Of a stretch of 17,217 nucleotides of DNA, positions 7,685-14,746 are shown piece after piece (the first letter of the stretch is position 1; each line of letters opens with the position of its first letter). The notes beneath the pieces are model-generated. The model saw only the letters and a list, made by a program, of their open reading frames with translations, ran no database searches and was not told the DNA's origin. The position numbers and the translations under genes were made by a program. Location of the stretch: contig CAZJLP010000080.1 of the NCBI GenBank assembly GCA_964546955.1, positions 1-17,217 of the forward strand. Reading direction: 5' to 3'. This DNA comes from CAZJLP01 sp964546955 (lineage in GTDB: Bacteria > Verrucomicrobiota > Verrucomicrobiia > Opitutales > Opitutaceae).

Positions 7685-8035
7685 GCAAGCCAGCCGCGGG
7701 AATAATCCCGCGGAGTAAGGGGGGAGGGTGACAGGGTTTTCCGTCCGGATCGACGGCTAAGCACTGAGAACAGCTAGAGGAAATCTGAGATCGTAGCCAG
7801 CGCAAGCCCCCGACAAGGTAAAGGCTTCATCTTTAAGGAGGATGTAAGGCTCCTCAGAGCGGCAGGAATCCCCGTCTACGCGTTTAAAAAGCCTGCGAAA
7901 AATGCCTGTAAAAGGTGGGGCCCGCCGTCCCGGCGGCTTTCAGCGCTGAGAGTGTGGCAATCCTTGCGGCTAAGCCGCACCAAACCAACCTGCCGGGGAC
8001 GGCAGGTTCCACCTCTACTGCGGCAGCGCACACCG
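7685..8035. other. Intergenic region between DUF72 and PSCyt genes
   Basis: About 350 bases with no supportable gene. The right third is a compound palindromic element (7913-8014, listed separately). The left part, next to the PSCyt start, must hold that gene's promoter and leader, but I cannot pick convincing -35/-10 hexamers on the minus strand. CTCCTT-like and AAGGAGG-like strings near 7830-7850 do not sit in front of any start codon I believe. Confidence 0.7.
7913..8014. repeat. Compound palindromic repeat (nested dyads), GC-rich
   Basis: The outer arms are AGGTGGGGCCCGCCGTCCC (from 7913) and the reverse complement of the right end, AGGTGGAACCTGCCGTCCCC (from 8014). They match apart from three substitutions and a one-base indel. 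Nested inside are CTTTCAGCGCTGAGAG at 7937-7952, the dyad TGCGGCT-A-AGCCGCA at 7965-7979, and the hairpin CCTGCCG-GGGA-CGGCAGG (7-bp stem, 4-base loop) near 7989-8006. The left arm can also form its own hairpin around GCCGtccCGGC. It sits just after the DUF72 stop codon (8036), so it could act as a 3' transcript structure. It looks like a REP/MITE-type dispersed repeat. Confidence 0.7.
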
Positions 8036-9049
8036 CTATCGCTCCCGTACAGGCCTAAGCCTCAAGCGGCCTTTCGATCGCTTCGTCGGTTTGGGTTTTC
8101 GAAACTGCCAGCGGGTGCCGACGGAGGCCCAGACGCGGCGCGGCTGTTCGGAGAGAGTCTTCTCGTCGGGCGCCGCACCCGGGATGGGTCCAAACCCCAA
8201 CTTATTTGCGAGCGACATGGCATCGTAGGGCGCCCGCACTTTCACGTCGTTGTCGAAGTACACAAAAACATCCCGGCCGCTCTTCGCGGCGGGCGCGCAG
8301 GTCTTCACCGCAGTGGGATTCTGGCCTCTCGCCCAGACGCGGATCTTTCGCGCCCACTCGTTGAGCGCGTCATCGGTATACCCGCTGACATACAACTGCT
8401 CGTCGCCGTGGAGCCGCACGTAGACAAAGTCCGAGGTGACATCCTCCATGAACGGCCACTTGCCTGCCGTGTCCGCTACCACGAGGCCGACATTGTGCTC
8501 GCGAAGCAAGGAGACGAACGCCGGGGTTTCGAACGACGGGTGCCGCACCTCGAGTGCGTACCTCAGGGGCCGCGCCCGGTCGATCTTCGTCCAGGAGCGT
8601 CCTGCCACCTTGTCATCGTGTTTCCCCGCGAGCGAGGCCGCGGCTGCTGTATCGCGGGGAAGCAATTGAAAGAACGCCTCCAGTCTCTCGCGCTCGAAGG
8701 GCAACATGGGCGGAAGCTGCCAAAGTATCGGGCCCAGTTTCTGATCGAGACGCAGTACCCCGGAGGCAAAAAAATTCGCCAGGGGCGTCTCCACTCCCTT
8801 GAGGCGCTTCAGGTGACTGATATACCGCGGAGCTTTGACGGAAAAAACGAAATCATCCGGAGTGCTTTCGTACCACCCGCGGTAACTTTTCGGGGTCTGC
8901 AAGGAATAGAATGAGCCGTTGATCTCGATCGAATTCACTTGGCGCGACGCATAGTCCAGCTCCCGTTTCTGCACGGTCCCTTTCGGGTAAAAGGTGCCTC
9001 TCCACGGCGGATACGTCCATCCCGAGATCCCGATGCGCAGCTCCGACAT
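8036..9049 (-). CDS. DUF72 (YecE-like) family protein
   Basis: A 337-residue member of DUF72, a TIM-barrel-like family. Family landmarks from the N-terminus are RIGISGWTYPPWRGTFYP, VNSIEINGSFYSLQTPKSY, FVFSVKAPRYISHLKRL, LGPILWQLPPMLPF, RYALEVRHPSF, and near the C-terminus VYVRLHG, WARKIRVWARG and DVFVYFDNDVKVRAPYDA. The protein ends in a basic tail (KPKPTKRSKGRLRLRP). No catalytic function is established for the family. The start is placed at ATG 9049, immediately before the conserved SELRIGISGW. The frame continues to ATG 9091, adding fourteen arginine- and proline-containing residues that do not look like the family. An AGGAGG lies inside that extension about 30 bases upstream of 9049, too far to serve as its ribosome site. 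It stands alone between two repeat-bearing gaps, so co-transcription with neighbours is unlikely. Confidence 0.9.
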   Translation of the reverse strand: MSELRIGISGWTYPPWRGTFYPKGTVQKRELDYASRQVNSIEINGSFYSLQTPKSYRGWYESTPDDFVFSVKAPRYISHLKRLKGVETPLANFFASGVLRLDQKLGPILWQLPPMLPFERERLEAFFQLLPRDTAAAASLAGKHDDKVAGRSWTKIDRARPLRYALEVRHPSFETPAFVSLLREHNVGLVVADTAGKWPFMEDVTSDFVYVRLHGDEQLYVSGYTDDALNEWARKIRVWARGQNPTAVKTCAPAAKSGRDVFVYFDNDVKVRAPYDAMSLANKLGFGPIPGAAPDEKTLSEQPRRVWASVGTRWQFRKPKPTKRSKGRLRLRPVRER

Positions 9050-9121
9050 GGGGCGGGGGACACGGCGTCGGCAGGGCTGTTCCTCCTGCATTTACCGAGG
9101 AATGTATTGGGAGGATTGCTT

Positions 9122-9290
9122 AGTGCTTAAGGCAGCTCTGAAAAACCCTGGTGAGTACTGGATCGAGGTGGAACGCGATCTCCGAGCGCGTTGGTTTTGG
9201 CCTCCTCAGCTTTTGTAATAATACGTCCAACAGCGCGCTCGGAGATCGTGCTCCACCTCAAACGCCCTTTTTCAGAGGTTCCTTAGCGCT
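9122..9290. repeat. Long imperfect inverted repeat containing a near-perfect 'GATCTCCGAGCGCG' stem
   Basis: The right half reverse-complemented aligns with the left half in three blocks. The outer blocks are AGTGCTTAAGG (left, from 9122) and AGCGCTAAGG (right). Next come CTCTGAAAAA at 9136-9145 and TTTTTCAGAG at 9268-9277 (exact). The inner stem is 9165-9194 against 9227-9259, where GAGGTGGAACGCGATCTCCG matches GAGGTGGAGCACGATCTCCG with two differences and continues through AGCGCG. The apical loop is about 32 bases and the arms are offset by about nine extra bases on the left. The element fills the gap upstream of the DUF72 gene. The design resembles a non-autonomous palindromic mobile element; I recall GTGGA-CGCGATCTCCGAGCGCG strings as frequent in Opitutaceae genomes, unsearched. 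Confidence 0.8.
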
Positions 9291-9396
9291 TATCGCTTAT
9301 TGGGCAGCTGCCTGGAACGCGAGTCGTGGCCACAACGAGAAACACTCTTTTTTCGGCCGATAAGCAACATGCGTTAAGCAATCAGCAATAAGCAAT
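9285..9396. repeat. AT-rich inverted repeat, copy 2 (GCTTATCGCTTATTG / CAGCAATAAGCAAT)
   Basis: The left arm GCTTATCGCTTATTG (9288-9302) and right arm CAGCAATAAGCAAT (9383-9396) pair imperfectly, with an additional CGATAAGCAA at 9358-9367 and TTAAGCAATCAG just before the right arm. The right end shares the 14-base string CAGCAATAAGCAAT with copy 1 (from about 3110), while the inner 55 bases differ. It lies just downstream of the response regulator stop (9407), so it could be in the 3' end of that transcript. Its left arm abuts the 9122-9290 inverted repeat. Confidence 0.65.
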
Positions 9397-9406
9397 GGCT
9401 GGCGCC

Positions 9407-10072
9407 CTAGGCGCGGGACTTGCCCACCTGTGTTGTATAATAGATCGCCGCCTGCGTGCGACTGGTGAGGTTCAGTTTGCTAAAGACATTCGCGAGGTAG
9501 TTCTTCACCGTTTTCTCGCTCAGGTTGAGATCCTGGCCGATCTCCTTATTGGTCTTTCCCTCGGCGATCAGGGCCAGAACGCGGGTTTCCTGGGGCGACA
9601 GTGCCGCTAGGGAAGGGGGAGGCGGGACCGCTGGACCGCCCTTCGCGAGCTTGAGCACGCGTCCGGTCACAGCGGGGTCGAGAATCGATTTGCCTTCGGC
9701 CACGTCGAGGATCGCCTGCACCAAGCCCTGTCCATTAATCTCCTTGAGGAGGTAACCGTGACCGCCCGCCGCGATCGCTTGGTCGACGAGTTTGTCGTCC
9801 GCAACGGAGGTGAGAAAAAGAATCCGAGTTTCGTTGCGTCGCTGGAGGATCTGCCGGCATGCGTCAAAGCCGCTTCCGTCGGGCAGCCGAATGTCCATCA
9901 AAATCACTTGCACCGGAAGGTGGGAGGCGAGTTGCACGGCCGATGCGACGCTGCCTGCTTCTCCGACCACGCTGATCGACGCTTGCGGCGAAAGCAGCGT
10001 TCGCAGGCCCATTCGCACGAGTTCACTATCGTCCACGATCATGACGGTGACGGCTGATTGGGGCGTCTTCAT
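9407..10072 (-). CDS. NarL/FixJ-type response regulator
   Basis: A 221-residue two-domain regulator. The receiver domain (about 7-125) has the acidic pair D14-D15, the phosphoacceptor D60 in VILMDIRLPDGSGFD, the switch Thr near 88 in ILFLTSVADD and the conserved Lys near 110 in GYLLKE. A proline-rich linker (PAVPPPPS) leads to a LuxR-type helix-turn-helix (about 155-213) with LSPQETRVLALIAEGKTNKEI and SEKTVKNYLANVFSKL, each quoted as a landmark. It should bind DNA as a phosphorylated dimer. The start ATG at 10072 overlaps the TGA of the upstream kinase gene (ATGA, 10069-10072), showing translational coupling and a cognate pair. No target gene is evident; divergent metG is an unlikely target. 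The longest quoted string is split by a mid-block Ala-Glu-Gly. Confidence 0.95.
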   Translation of the reverse strand: MKTPQSAVTVMIVDDSELVRMGLRTLLSPQASISVVGEAGSVASAVQLASHLPVQVILMDIRLPDGSGFDACRQILQRRNETRILFLTSVADDKLVDQAIAAGGHGYLLKEINGQGLVQAILDVAEGKSILDPAVTGRVLKLAKGGPAVPPPPSLAALSPQETRVLALIAEGKTNKEIGQDLNLSEKTVKNYLANVFSKLNLTSRTQAAIYYTTQVGKSRA

Positions 10073-11331
10073 GCCGCGGGGAGGGGGGCGGGAAGTGTCA
10101 GCACGAGCCGGGTTCCGGTCGACGGACTACTTTCGAGTTGGAGTTTGGCCCGAAGACGTTCGGCCCGAGCCTTCATGTTGCCGAGGCCGTGTCCGGTTTG
10201 CGAAACACGCGCCGGGTCGAACCCTTTTCCGTTGTCCTGCACAAGCAGACACAGTGCTCCCGCGTCTTGGTGGAGTCGAATCGTGATGCGAGAGGCGGCG
10301 CCATGACGCAGGCCGTTGCTCACTGCCTCGTGCGTGATCTGGAGCAGATCGGTCATTTCATTGTCGCGAAGCCGCGTGGCTACCGTGTCGTCGATCCGCA
10401 CATCAAAGTCCGTCTTGCGACCCGCGTCGAGCGTCTTGGTCAGCGACTCAACCGCTTGAGCGAACGATTGCTGGCGGAGGTTTTCGGGAACGAGGCCCAG
10501 AATGTAACTGCGAACATCGCGAATGGTGGTATTGAGACCCGTGAGCGTGGCGTCGAGCTGGCGTTTTGCTTCCCCAGGATCCTTTTCCACGTTGTTTTTG
10601 GCCGCTTCCAGCATCAGTCCGGTCGCGTAGAGAGACTGGATGATTCCGTCGTGCAAGTCGTGGCCCAATCGAATTTTTTCTTCCAACGAACGATTGAGGA
10701 GGATCTGTTGAAAATGAAGATCCTCTTCGGCCCTGAGTCGTTCGCTCCTTTCGCGATCCAGGGCGAGGGACTGGGCAACCGAGGTTTTGGCCAGATGCGT
10801 CAGGCTCCCCATCTCGGCGCGTTGAATGGGTGCCTCGGTCGCTGCGGATTCGAAACGGCGCTGGCGGGCGAGAAATAGCGCGGCGCAAAACAGGATGAAA
10901 AGCGCCAGCGCGGCAACAAGCAGGGCGACGGTCAGCTGTTGAAAGAGCAGACTGAAACGAGCTGCGGCGGGAGGCTCGAAGGAGACACGAACCCGCGACG
11001 ATGCGCTCGCGGTCGCGTCCTCCTGGGGGTAGTGAAAGGACCACTGTTTATCTCCTTTCCCGCCCGCATCGGACTGGGAATCGTCCGTATCCGGGCCGAT
11101 ACGGGCATCGAGGATGGCGGCGAAGGCTGTTGTTTGCTCCAGACTCCACGGAAGGGATCCCGCTCGAGAGTACCGCACCAATGCGTCGAGCTGGCTGCGT
11201 TTCGCTTCGATCGATTCGGCCCGGAGGCGCTCAAAATGGGTTTTCGACCAACGAGAACTGAGGGCCACGGCTCCGAGGAAGAGCAGAAGCAGGACGAGGA
11301 CGAAGCCGAGCAGGCGGACGATCCGATTCAT
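10069..11331 (-). CDS. Sensor histidine kinase, HisKA_3 / NarX-like
   Basis: A 420-residue membrane kinase starting at ATG 11331 (MNRIVRLLGF). The frame opens 22 codons further upstream, but that part lacks family character, and the first transmembrane helix begins right after MNRIV. Transmembrane segments are about 5-26 and 128-156, enclosing a periplasmic sensor of roughly 100 residues with no fold I recognise. A coiled-coil linker leads to the HisKA_3 dimerisation domain with phosphoacceptor His near 227 in GHDLHDGIIQSLYATG. The ATPase domain follows, with the N-box THEAVSNGLRHG (about 334-345), G1 DNGKGFD (about 366-372) and G2 GHGLGNMKAR (about 380-389). It passes phosphate to the regulator encoded just downstream with a 4-base overlap. 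It is divergent from metG across a 146-base gap that must hold both promoters. The signal is unknown. Confidence 0.93.
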   Translation of the reverse strand: MNRIVRLLGFVLVLLLLFLGAVALSSRWSKTHFERLRAESIEAKRSQLDALVRYSRAGSLPWSLEQTTAFAAILDARIGPDTDDSQSDAGGKGDKQWSFHYPQEDATASASSRVRVSFEPPAAARFSLLFQQLTVALLVAALALFILFCAALFLARQRRFESAATEAPIQRAEMGSLTHLAKTSVAQSLALDRERSERLRAEEDLHFQQILLNRSLEEKIRLGHDLHDGIIQSLYATGLMLEAAKNNVEKDPGEAKRQLDATLTGLNTTIRDVRSYILGLVPENLRQQSFAQAVESLTKTLDAGRKTDFDVRIDDTVATRLRDNEMTDLLQITHEAVSNGLRHGAASRITIRLHQDAGALCLLVQDNGKGFDPARVSQTGHGLGNMKARAERLRAKLQLESSPSTGTRLVLTLPAPLPAA

Positions 11332-11477
11332 GAACAGCGGGAAAAGCACGTCGCGGGACGCACGGGTCCTTTTGGTGGGGAAGCACAGATGCCGCAAGAC
11401 TTTGCACGGGGCCGGCTGGCTTTTTCATAACATTTCGACTTTTGTCGCTCCGTCGCTTTCTGTTCGCGGCTTGCAGC

Positions 11478-13031
11478 ATGAAAAACTTCTACATCACGAC
11501 CGCCATCGACTATGTGAACGGTTCGCCGCACCTGGGCCATGCCTACGAAAAGGTGCTGACGGACGTCATTGCCCGGTTTCGGCGATTGATGGGTGACCGG
11601 GTTTATTTCCTCACCGGCACGGATGAACACGGCCAGAAGGTTCAGCAGAGCGCGCAGGCCAAGGGGATCGATCCGCAGAAGTTCACCGACGAGACCTCGC
11701 AGGAGTTTCGAGAGCTCTGCAAAAGGCTGAATATCTCCAACGACGATTTCATCCGCACGACCGAGCCCCGGCACAAGAACGTCGTCCGGGACATCCTGCA
11801 GCAGCTCTTCGACAAGGGGGAAATCTACAAAGGCGAATACCGTGGCTTCTACAGCACGCGCCAGGAACAGTTTTTGCAGGAGAAGGACCGGTTGCCCGAC
11901 GGGTCTTGGCCGGAGATTTACGGCCAGGTCAACGAACTCGTGGAGCCCAACTATTTCTTCAAGCTCAGCGCCTACCAACCCTGGTTGATCGAGTACCTGA
12001 GGACCCACGAGGAGTTCGTTTTTCCCCGCTACCGATTGAAGCAGGTGCTGGAGTTCTTGAAAGAGCCCATCAACGATCTGTGCATCTCCCGGCCCGTCGA
12101 GCGCTTGTCGTGGGGCATCCCGCTCCCGTTCGACGAAAAGTATGTCACCTTCGTTTGGTTCGACGCGCTCATCAATTATTATTCCGCGGTGAAGGACAAC
12201 GGCTTCTGGCCCGCGGATTTTCACGTGATCGGAAAAGATATCCTGGTGCCGGCCCACGCGGTTTATTGGCCCATCATGCTGCAAGCGGCCGGACTTCCGC
12301 TGCCGAAAGCCCTGCTGGCGCATGGCTGGTGGTCGGTTTCGGGCAGCAAGATGTCGAAGACGACCGGCAACGTGGTGAAGCCGCTCGATTTTGCCAACGT
12401 GTACGGCGTAGATGCGCTTCGTTATTTTTTGATTCGAGAAATGAACGTCGGCCAGGACAGCGATTTTTCGGAGGAGCTGTTCCTCGTTCGCTACAACTCG
12501 GATTTGGCCAATAATCTCGGGAATCTCGTCAATCGCACGCTGAATATGACCAACCGGTTCGCCGGCGGCGTCGTCCCGGCGGCCGAAGCGGGAGACACGA
12601 TCGAAAAAGAGCTGCGCGAGCTGTGGGAAAAAACGCGCACGGAAGCGATTTCGCTGTGCGAGGGTTTTCAGTTTCACACCGCCCTCGATCGGACCATCGC
12701 GTTCTTCACCGCGGTCAACGCCTACGTGGAAAAACGCGCGCCCTGGAAGCTCGGCAAATCGACGGACGCAGCCGACCAGGCCCTATTGCGGACGGCCTTG
12801 GCTACCATGGCGGAAGGTTTGCGTTGCGGTGTAGGATTACTCGCCGCCGTCATGCCGGAGACCACTCAGAAAATCTACGGCGTGCTCGCGTATCAGCCAG
12901 GGAATGACTGGCGGACGGAATTGCAGTGGGGCTCGAAGCTGACCGGCACGAGAATCGCCGAGACGGCCATCCTCTTTCCGCGCCCAGAAAAGCCGAAGGC
13001 GGCAGCGGCGGGCGACAAGCAACCGGCTTGA
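11478..13031 (+). CDS. metG: Methionyl-tRNA synthetase
   Basis: A 517-residue class I aminoacyl-tRNA synthetase that charges tRNA-Met with methionine in the cytoplasm. ATG 11478 begins MKNFYITTAIDYVNG, the conserved N-terminus; the open frame extends 12 codons upstream without family match. The HIGH signature appears as HLGH (18-21) in GSPHLGHAYEK, and KMSKS as KMSKT (291-295) in SGSKMSKTTGNVV. The connective-peptide region that in zinc-binding forms has CxxC pairs reads GFYSTRQEQFLQEKD here (around 121-135), without cysteines, so it belongs to the zinc-free, short form found for example in many Gram-positives and Thermotoga. The C-terminus stops after the anticodon-binding helical domain, with a short Ala/Lys-rich tail and no Trbp111-like EMAP domain. 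menF begins 109 bases downstream in the same direction. Confidence 0.97.
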   Translation: MKNFYITTAIDYVNGSPHLGHAYEKVLTDVIARFRRLMGDRVYFLTGTDEHGQKVQQSAQAKGIDPQKFTDETSQEFRELCKRLNISNDDFIRTTEPRHKNVVRDILQQLFDKGEIYKGEYRGFYSTRQEQFLQEKDRLPDGSWPEIYGQVNELVEPNYFFKLSAYQPWLIEYLRTHEEFVFPRYRLKQVLEFLKEPINDLCISRPVERLSWGIPLPFDEKYVTFVWFDALINYYSAVKDNGFWPADFHVIGKDILVPAHAVYWPIMLQAAGLPLPKALLAHGWWSVSGSKMSKTTGNVVKPLDFANVYGVDALRYFLIREMNVGQDSDFSEELFLVRYNSDLANNLGNLVNRTLNMTNRFAGGVVPAAEAGDTIEKELRELWEKTRTEAISLCEGFQFHTALDRTIAFFTAVNAYVEKRAPWKLGKSTDAADQALLRTALATMAEGLRCGVGLLAAVMPETTQKIYGVLAYQPGNDWRTELQWGSKLTGTRIAETAILFPRPEKPKAAAAGDKQPA

Positions 13032-13140
13032 AGCGACCGCCGAAAAGCGATGAGCGCCCCTCGCAGCCACGCGAAACGGATTCGAGGAAAACACCTGCGA
13101 CTGCAAGCATGACGCGGGCAGCCCAAAGCTCCGGCCGCAC

Positions 13141-14577
13141 ATGAAAGTCCTTCCGATCAGCCCGGTGGAGAACGCGAGTCCCGAGGGCTTGCGCGCCTTC
13201 CTCGACCAATGCCGCGCGGCCGCGCGGGCGATTGGCCGGGCCCGCCTTGTGAGCATTTCCCTGAGGGTCGATGCCCTAGACCCCCTTGCGGTCCTCGAAT
13301 CTATCTTCGAACCCAAGGAGCTGCATTTTTACGTGGAGCATCCGCGAGAACAATTGGCGGTCGCCGGAGCCGAAGCCGTGATTTCGTTCGAGGCGCACGG
13401 AGCGGACCGTTTTGTGCAATGCCAGGCATTTATAGACCGGACGCTCGAAGATGCGATCGCGGTCGGCGACATCGCCGCCCCGTTTGGCGGCCCGCATTTT
13501 TTTGCGGCCTTTTCTTTTTTCGACGAGATCGAGGAGAGCGACCCGTTTCCCGCGGCGCGGCTCTTCATTCCGCGCTGGCAAGTGGGCCGACGGGGAGACG
13601 AAACGGTGGCGGTGGCCAACGTGCTCGTGGCGCCGGACGCGGACCTTGGCCTTTTGGCGGACAAGATCTGGCGAGCTCATCGAAAATTTCACCGCTTCGA
13701 CTACTCGGCTGCGGATTTCGGCAACGGAGTGTCGTCGCGCGGCGTGGCCCAAGCCGCTCCCGTGGGGAGCGATGAGGATTTTCGCGATGCCGTGCGCACC
13801 GGTCTCGGGGCCATCCGAAGCGGGGAATTTCGCAAGATCGTATTGGCGCGGGCCAAAGATGTCACGGCGACGGACGGGCTTCACCCGCTCGCCGTATTGA
13901 ATGGGCTGCGACAAAAATTCGCCGATTGCTACGCTTTCTCGGTGGCGGACGGCCGCGGCCGCAGTTTCATCGGCGCAAGCCCCGAACGCCTGCTGCAGGT
14001 GGCGGCAAACGAGTTCAAGACCACGGCGCTCGCCGGGTCGGCCCCCCGAGGCCGTTCCGCCAGCGAGGATGGAGCACTCGCTTCCGCGCTCTTGCGGAGC
14101 GAGAAGGACCAGCACGAGCACCGGCTGGTTCTGGAGTCGATGCGTCGGCGGCTGCAGCCACTCGGCCTGACCCTGGAGCATTCGGAAACGCCCCGCATCC
14201 TCCCTCTGGCAAATGTGCAGCACCTGCACACCCCGGTTCGCGCCACCCTGCCTCCGAACGTGCGGCTCCTCGATGTGCTGGCACGGCTGCATCCGACGCC
14301 CGCCGTCGGCGGCAGTCCGAGAGAAGCGGCCTGCGCGCGTATTCGAAACCTGGAGCCGTTTTCGCGCGGATTGTACGCGGGTCCCATCGGCTGGATCGAT
14401 CATCGAGGGGGAGGGGAATTCCTGGTGGCGATCCGCTCCGCCCTGGTCGAGGGAAAAAAGGCGCGGGTCTACGCAGGCGTGGGCGTGGTGGAAGGTTCGA
14501 CTCCCGAAAAGGAATTCGCGGAAACCGAGTGGAAGTTCAAAGCGCTGTTGGACGCGCTCCTGGGAGGTGGCGGTTGA
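13141..14577 (+). CDS. menF: Isochorismate synthase (MenF-type)
   Basis: A 478-residue chorismate-utilising enzyme of the MenF/EntC/DhbC group, converting chorismate to isochorismate with Mg2+, the first step of classical menaquinone synthesis. Family blocks in the C-terminal domain are FRKIVLARAKDV (about 230-241, with the general-base lysine), FIGASPERLL, TTALAGSAPRGRS (about 294-306), KDQHEHRLV, HLHTPVRATL, LARLHPTPAVGGSPREAA (about 379-396), FSRGLYAGPIGWID, and YAGVGVVEGSTPEKEFAETE near the end. The N-terminal third is poorly conserved, as usual. ATG 13141 gives a normal length, with no Shine-Dalgarno. The adjacent menD supports the MenF assignment over a siderophore EntC or salicylate synthase role. 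The other men genes (menH, menB, menC, menE, menA) are not in this window. Confidence 0.94.
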   Translation: MKVLPISPVENASPEGLRAFLDQCRAAARAIGRARLVSISLRVDALDPLAVLESIFEPKELHFYVEHPREQLAVAGAEAVISFEAHGADRFVQCQAFIDRTLEDAIAVGDIAAPFGGPHFFAAFSFFDEIEESDPFPAARLFIPRWQVGRRGDETVAVANVLVAPDADLGLLADKIWRAHRKFHRFDYSAADFGNGVSSRGVAQAAPVGSDEDFRDAVRTGLGAIRSGEFRKIVLARAKDVTATDGLHPLAVLNGLRQKFADCYAFSVADGRGRSFIGASPERLLQVAANEFKTTALAGSAPRGRSASEDGALASALLRSEKDQHEHRLVLESMRRRLQPLGLTLEHSETPRILPLANVQHLHTPVRATLPPNVRLLDVLARLHPTPAVGGSPREAACARIRNLEPFSRGLYAGPIGWIDHRGGGEFLVAIRSALVEGKKARVYAGVGVVEGSTPEKEFAETEWKFKALLDALLGGGG

Positions 14578-14746
14578 TACCGCGGTTTCGAGTTTTCCGT
14601 TTGGAGTTTGGCTTTGAGGAGCCCGGCCGCCGGGACTTTTCCAGGGAGAAGGAGAGACGAGCGCCTTCGGAGAGCGCTTACGCAGGCTCTCCCTCGGTGA
14701 AACCGTATTGCCACCGGCGGCTCTGAAGTGTCCAGTACACGCTCGC
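14578..14746 (+). other. menF-menD gap with 7-bp hairpin
   Basis: The 169-base gap contains a perfect stem, GGAGAGC (14669-14675) and GCTCTCC (14686-14692), with a 10-base loop and no following T-run. It ends 54 bases before the chosen menD start. It is not a convincing terminator; it could be a leader structure or chance in GC-rich DNA. The open frame of menD extends back to 14708, so part of the gap might be coding if a TTG start were used. Confidence 0.4.

Noticed and set aside
7830..7860. AAGGAGG-like string as a ribosome site for an unlisted small gene
   Set aside because: The ATG a few bases downstream opens a very short frame (GTAAGG follows quickly), with no credible product.
7952..8914. 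320-residue plus-strand frame opposite DUF72
   Set aside because: DUF72 on the minus strand is supported by many family blocks; the plus frame has none and runs through the palindromic repeat.
11402..11431. Possible metG promoter TTGCAC - 18 bases - CATAAC
   Set aside because: Matches to the consensus hexamers are only about 3/6 and 4/6; too weak to list, although a promoter must lie in this 146-base divergent gap.
11328..12677. 449-residue open frame on the minus strand opposite metG
   Set aside because: It lies antisense to a certain metG with full motifs; the protein has no recognisable domain and the composition of a high-GC shadow frame.
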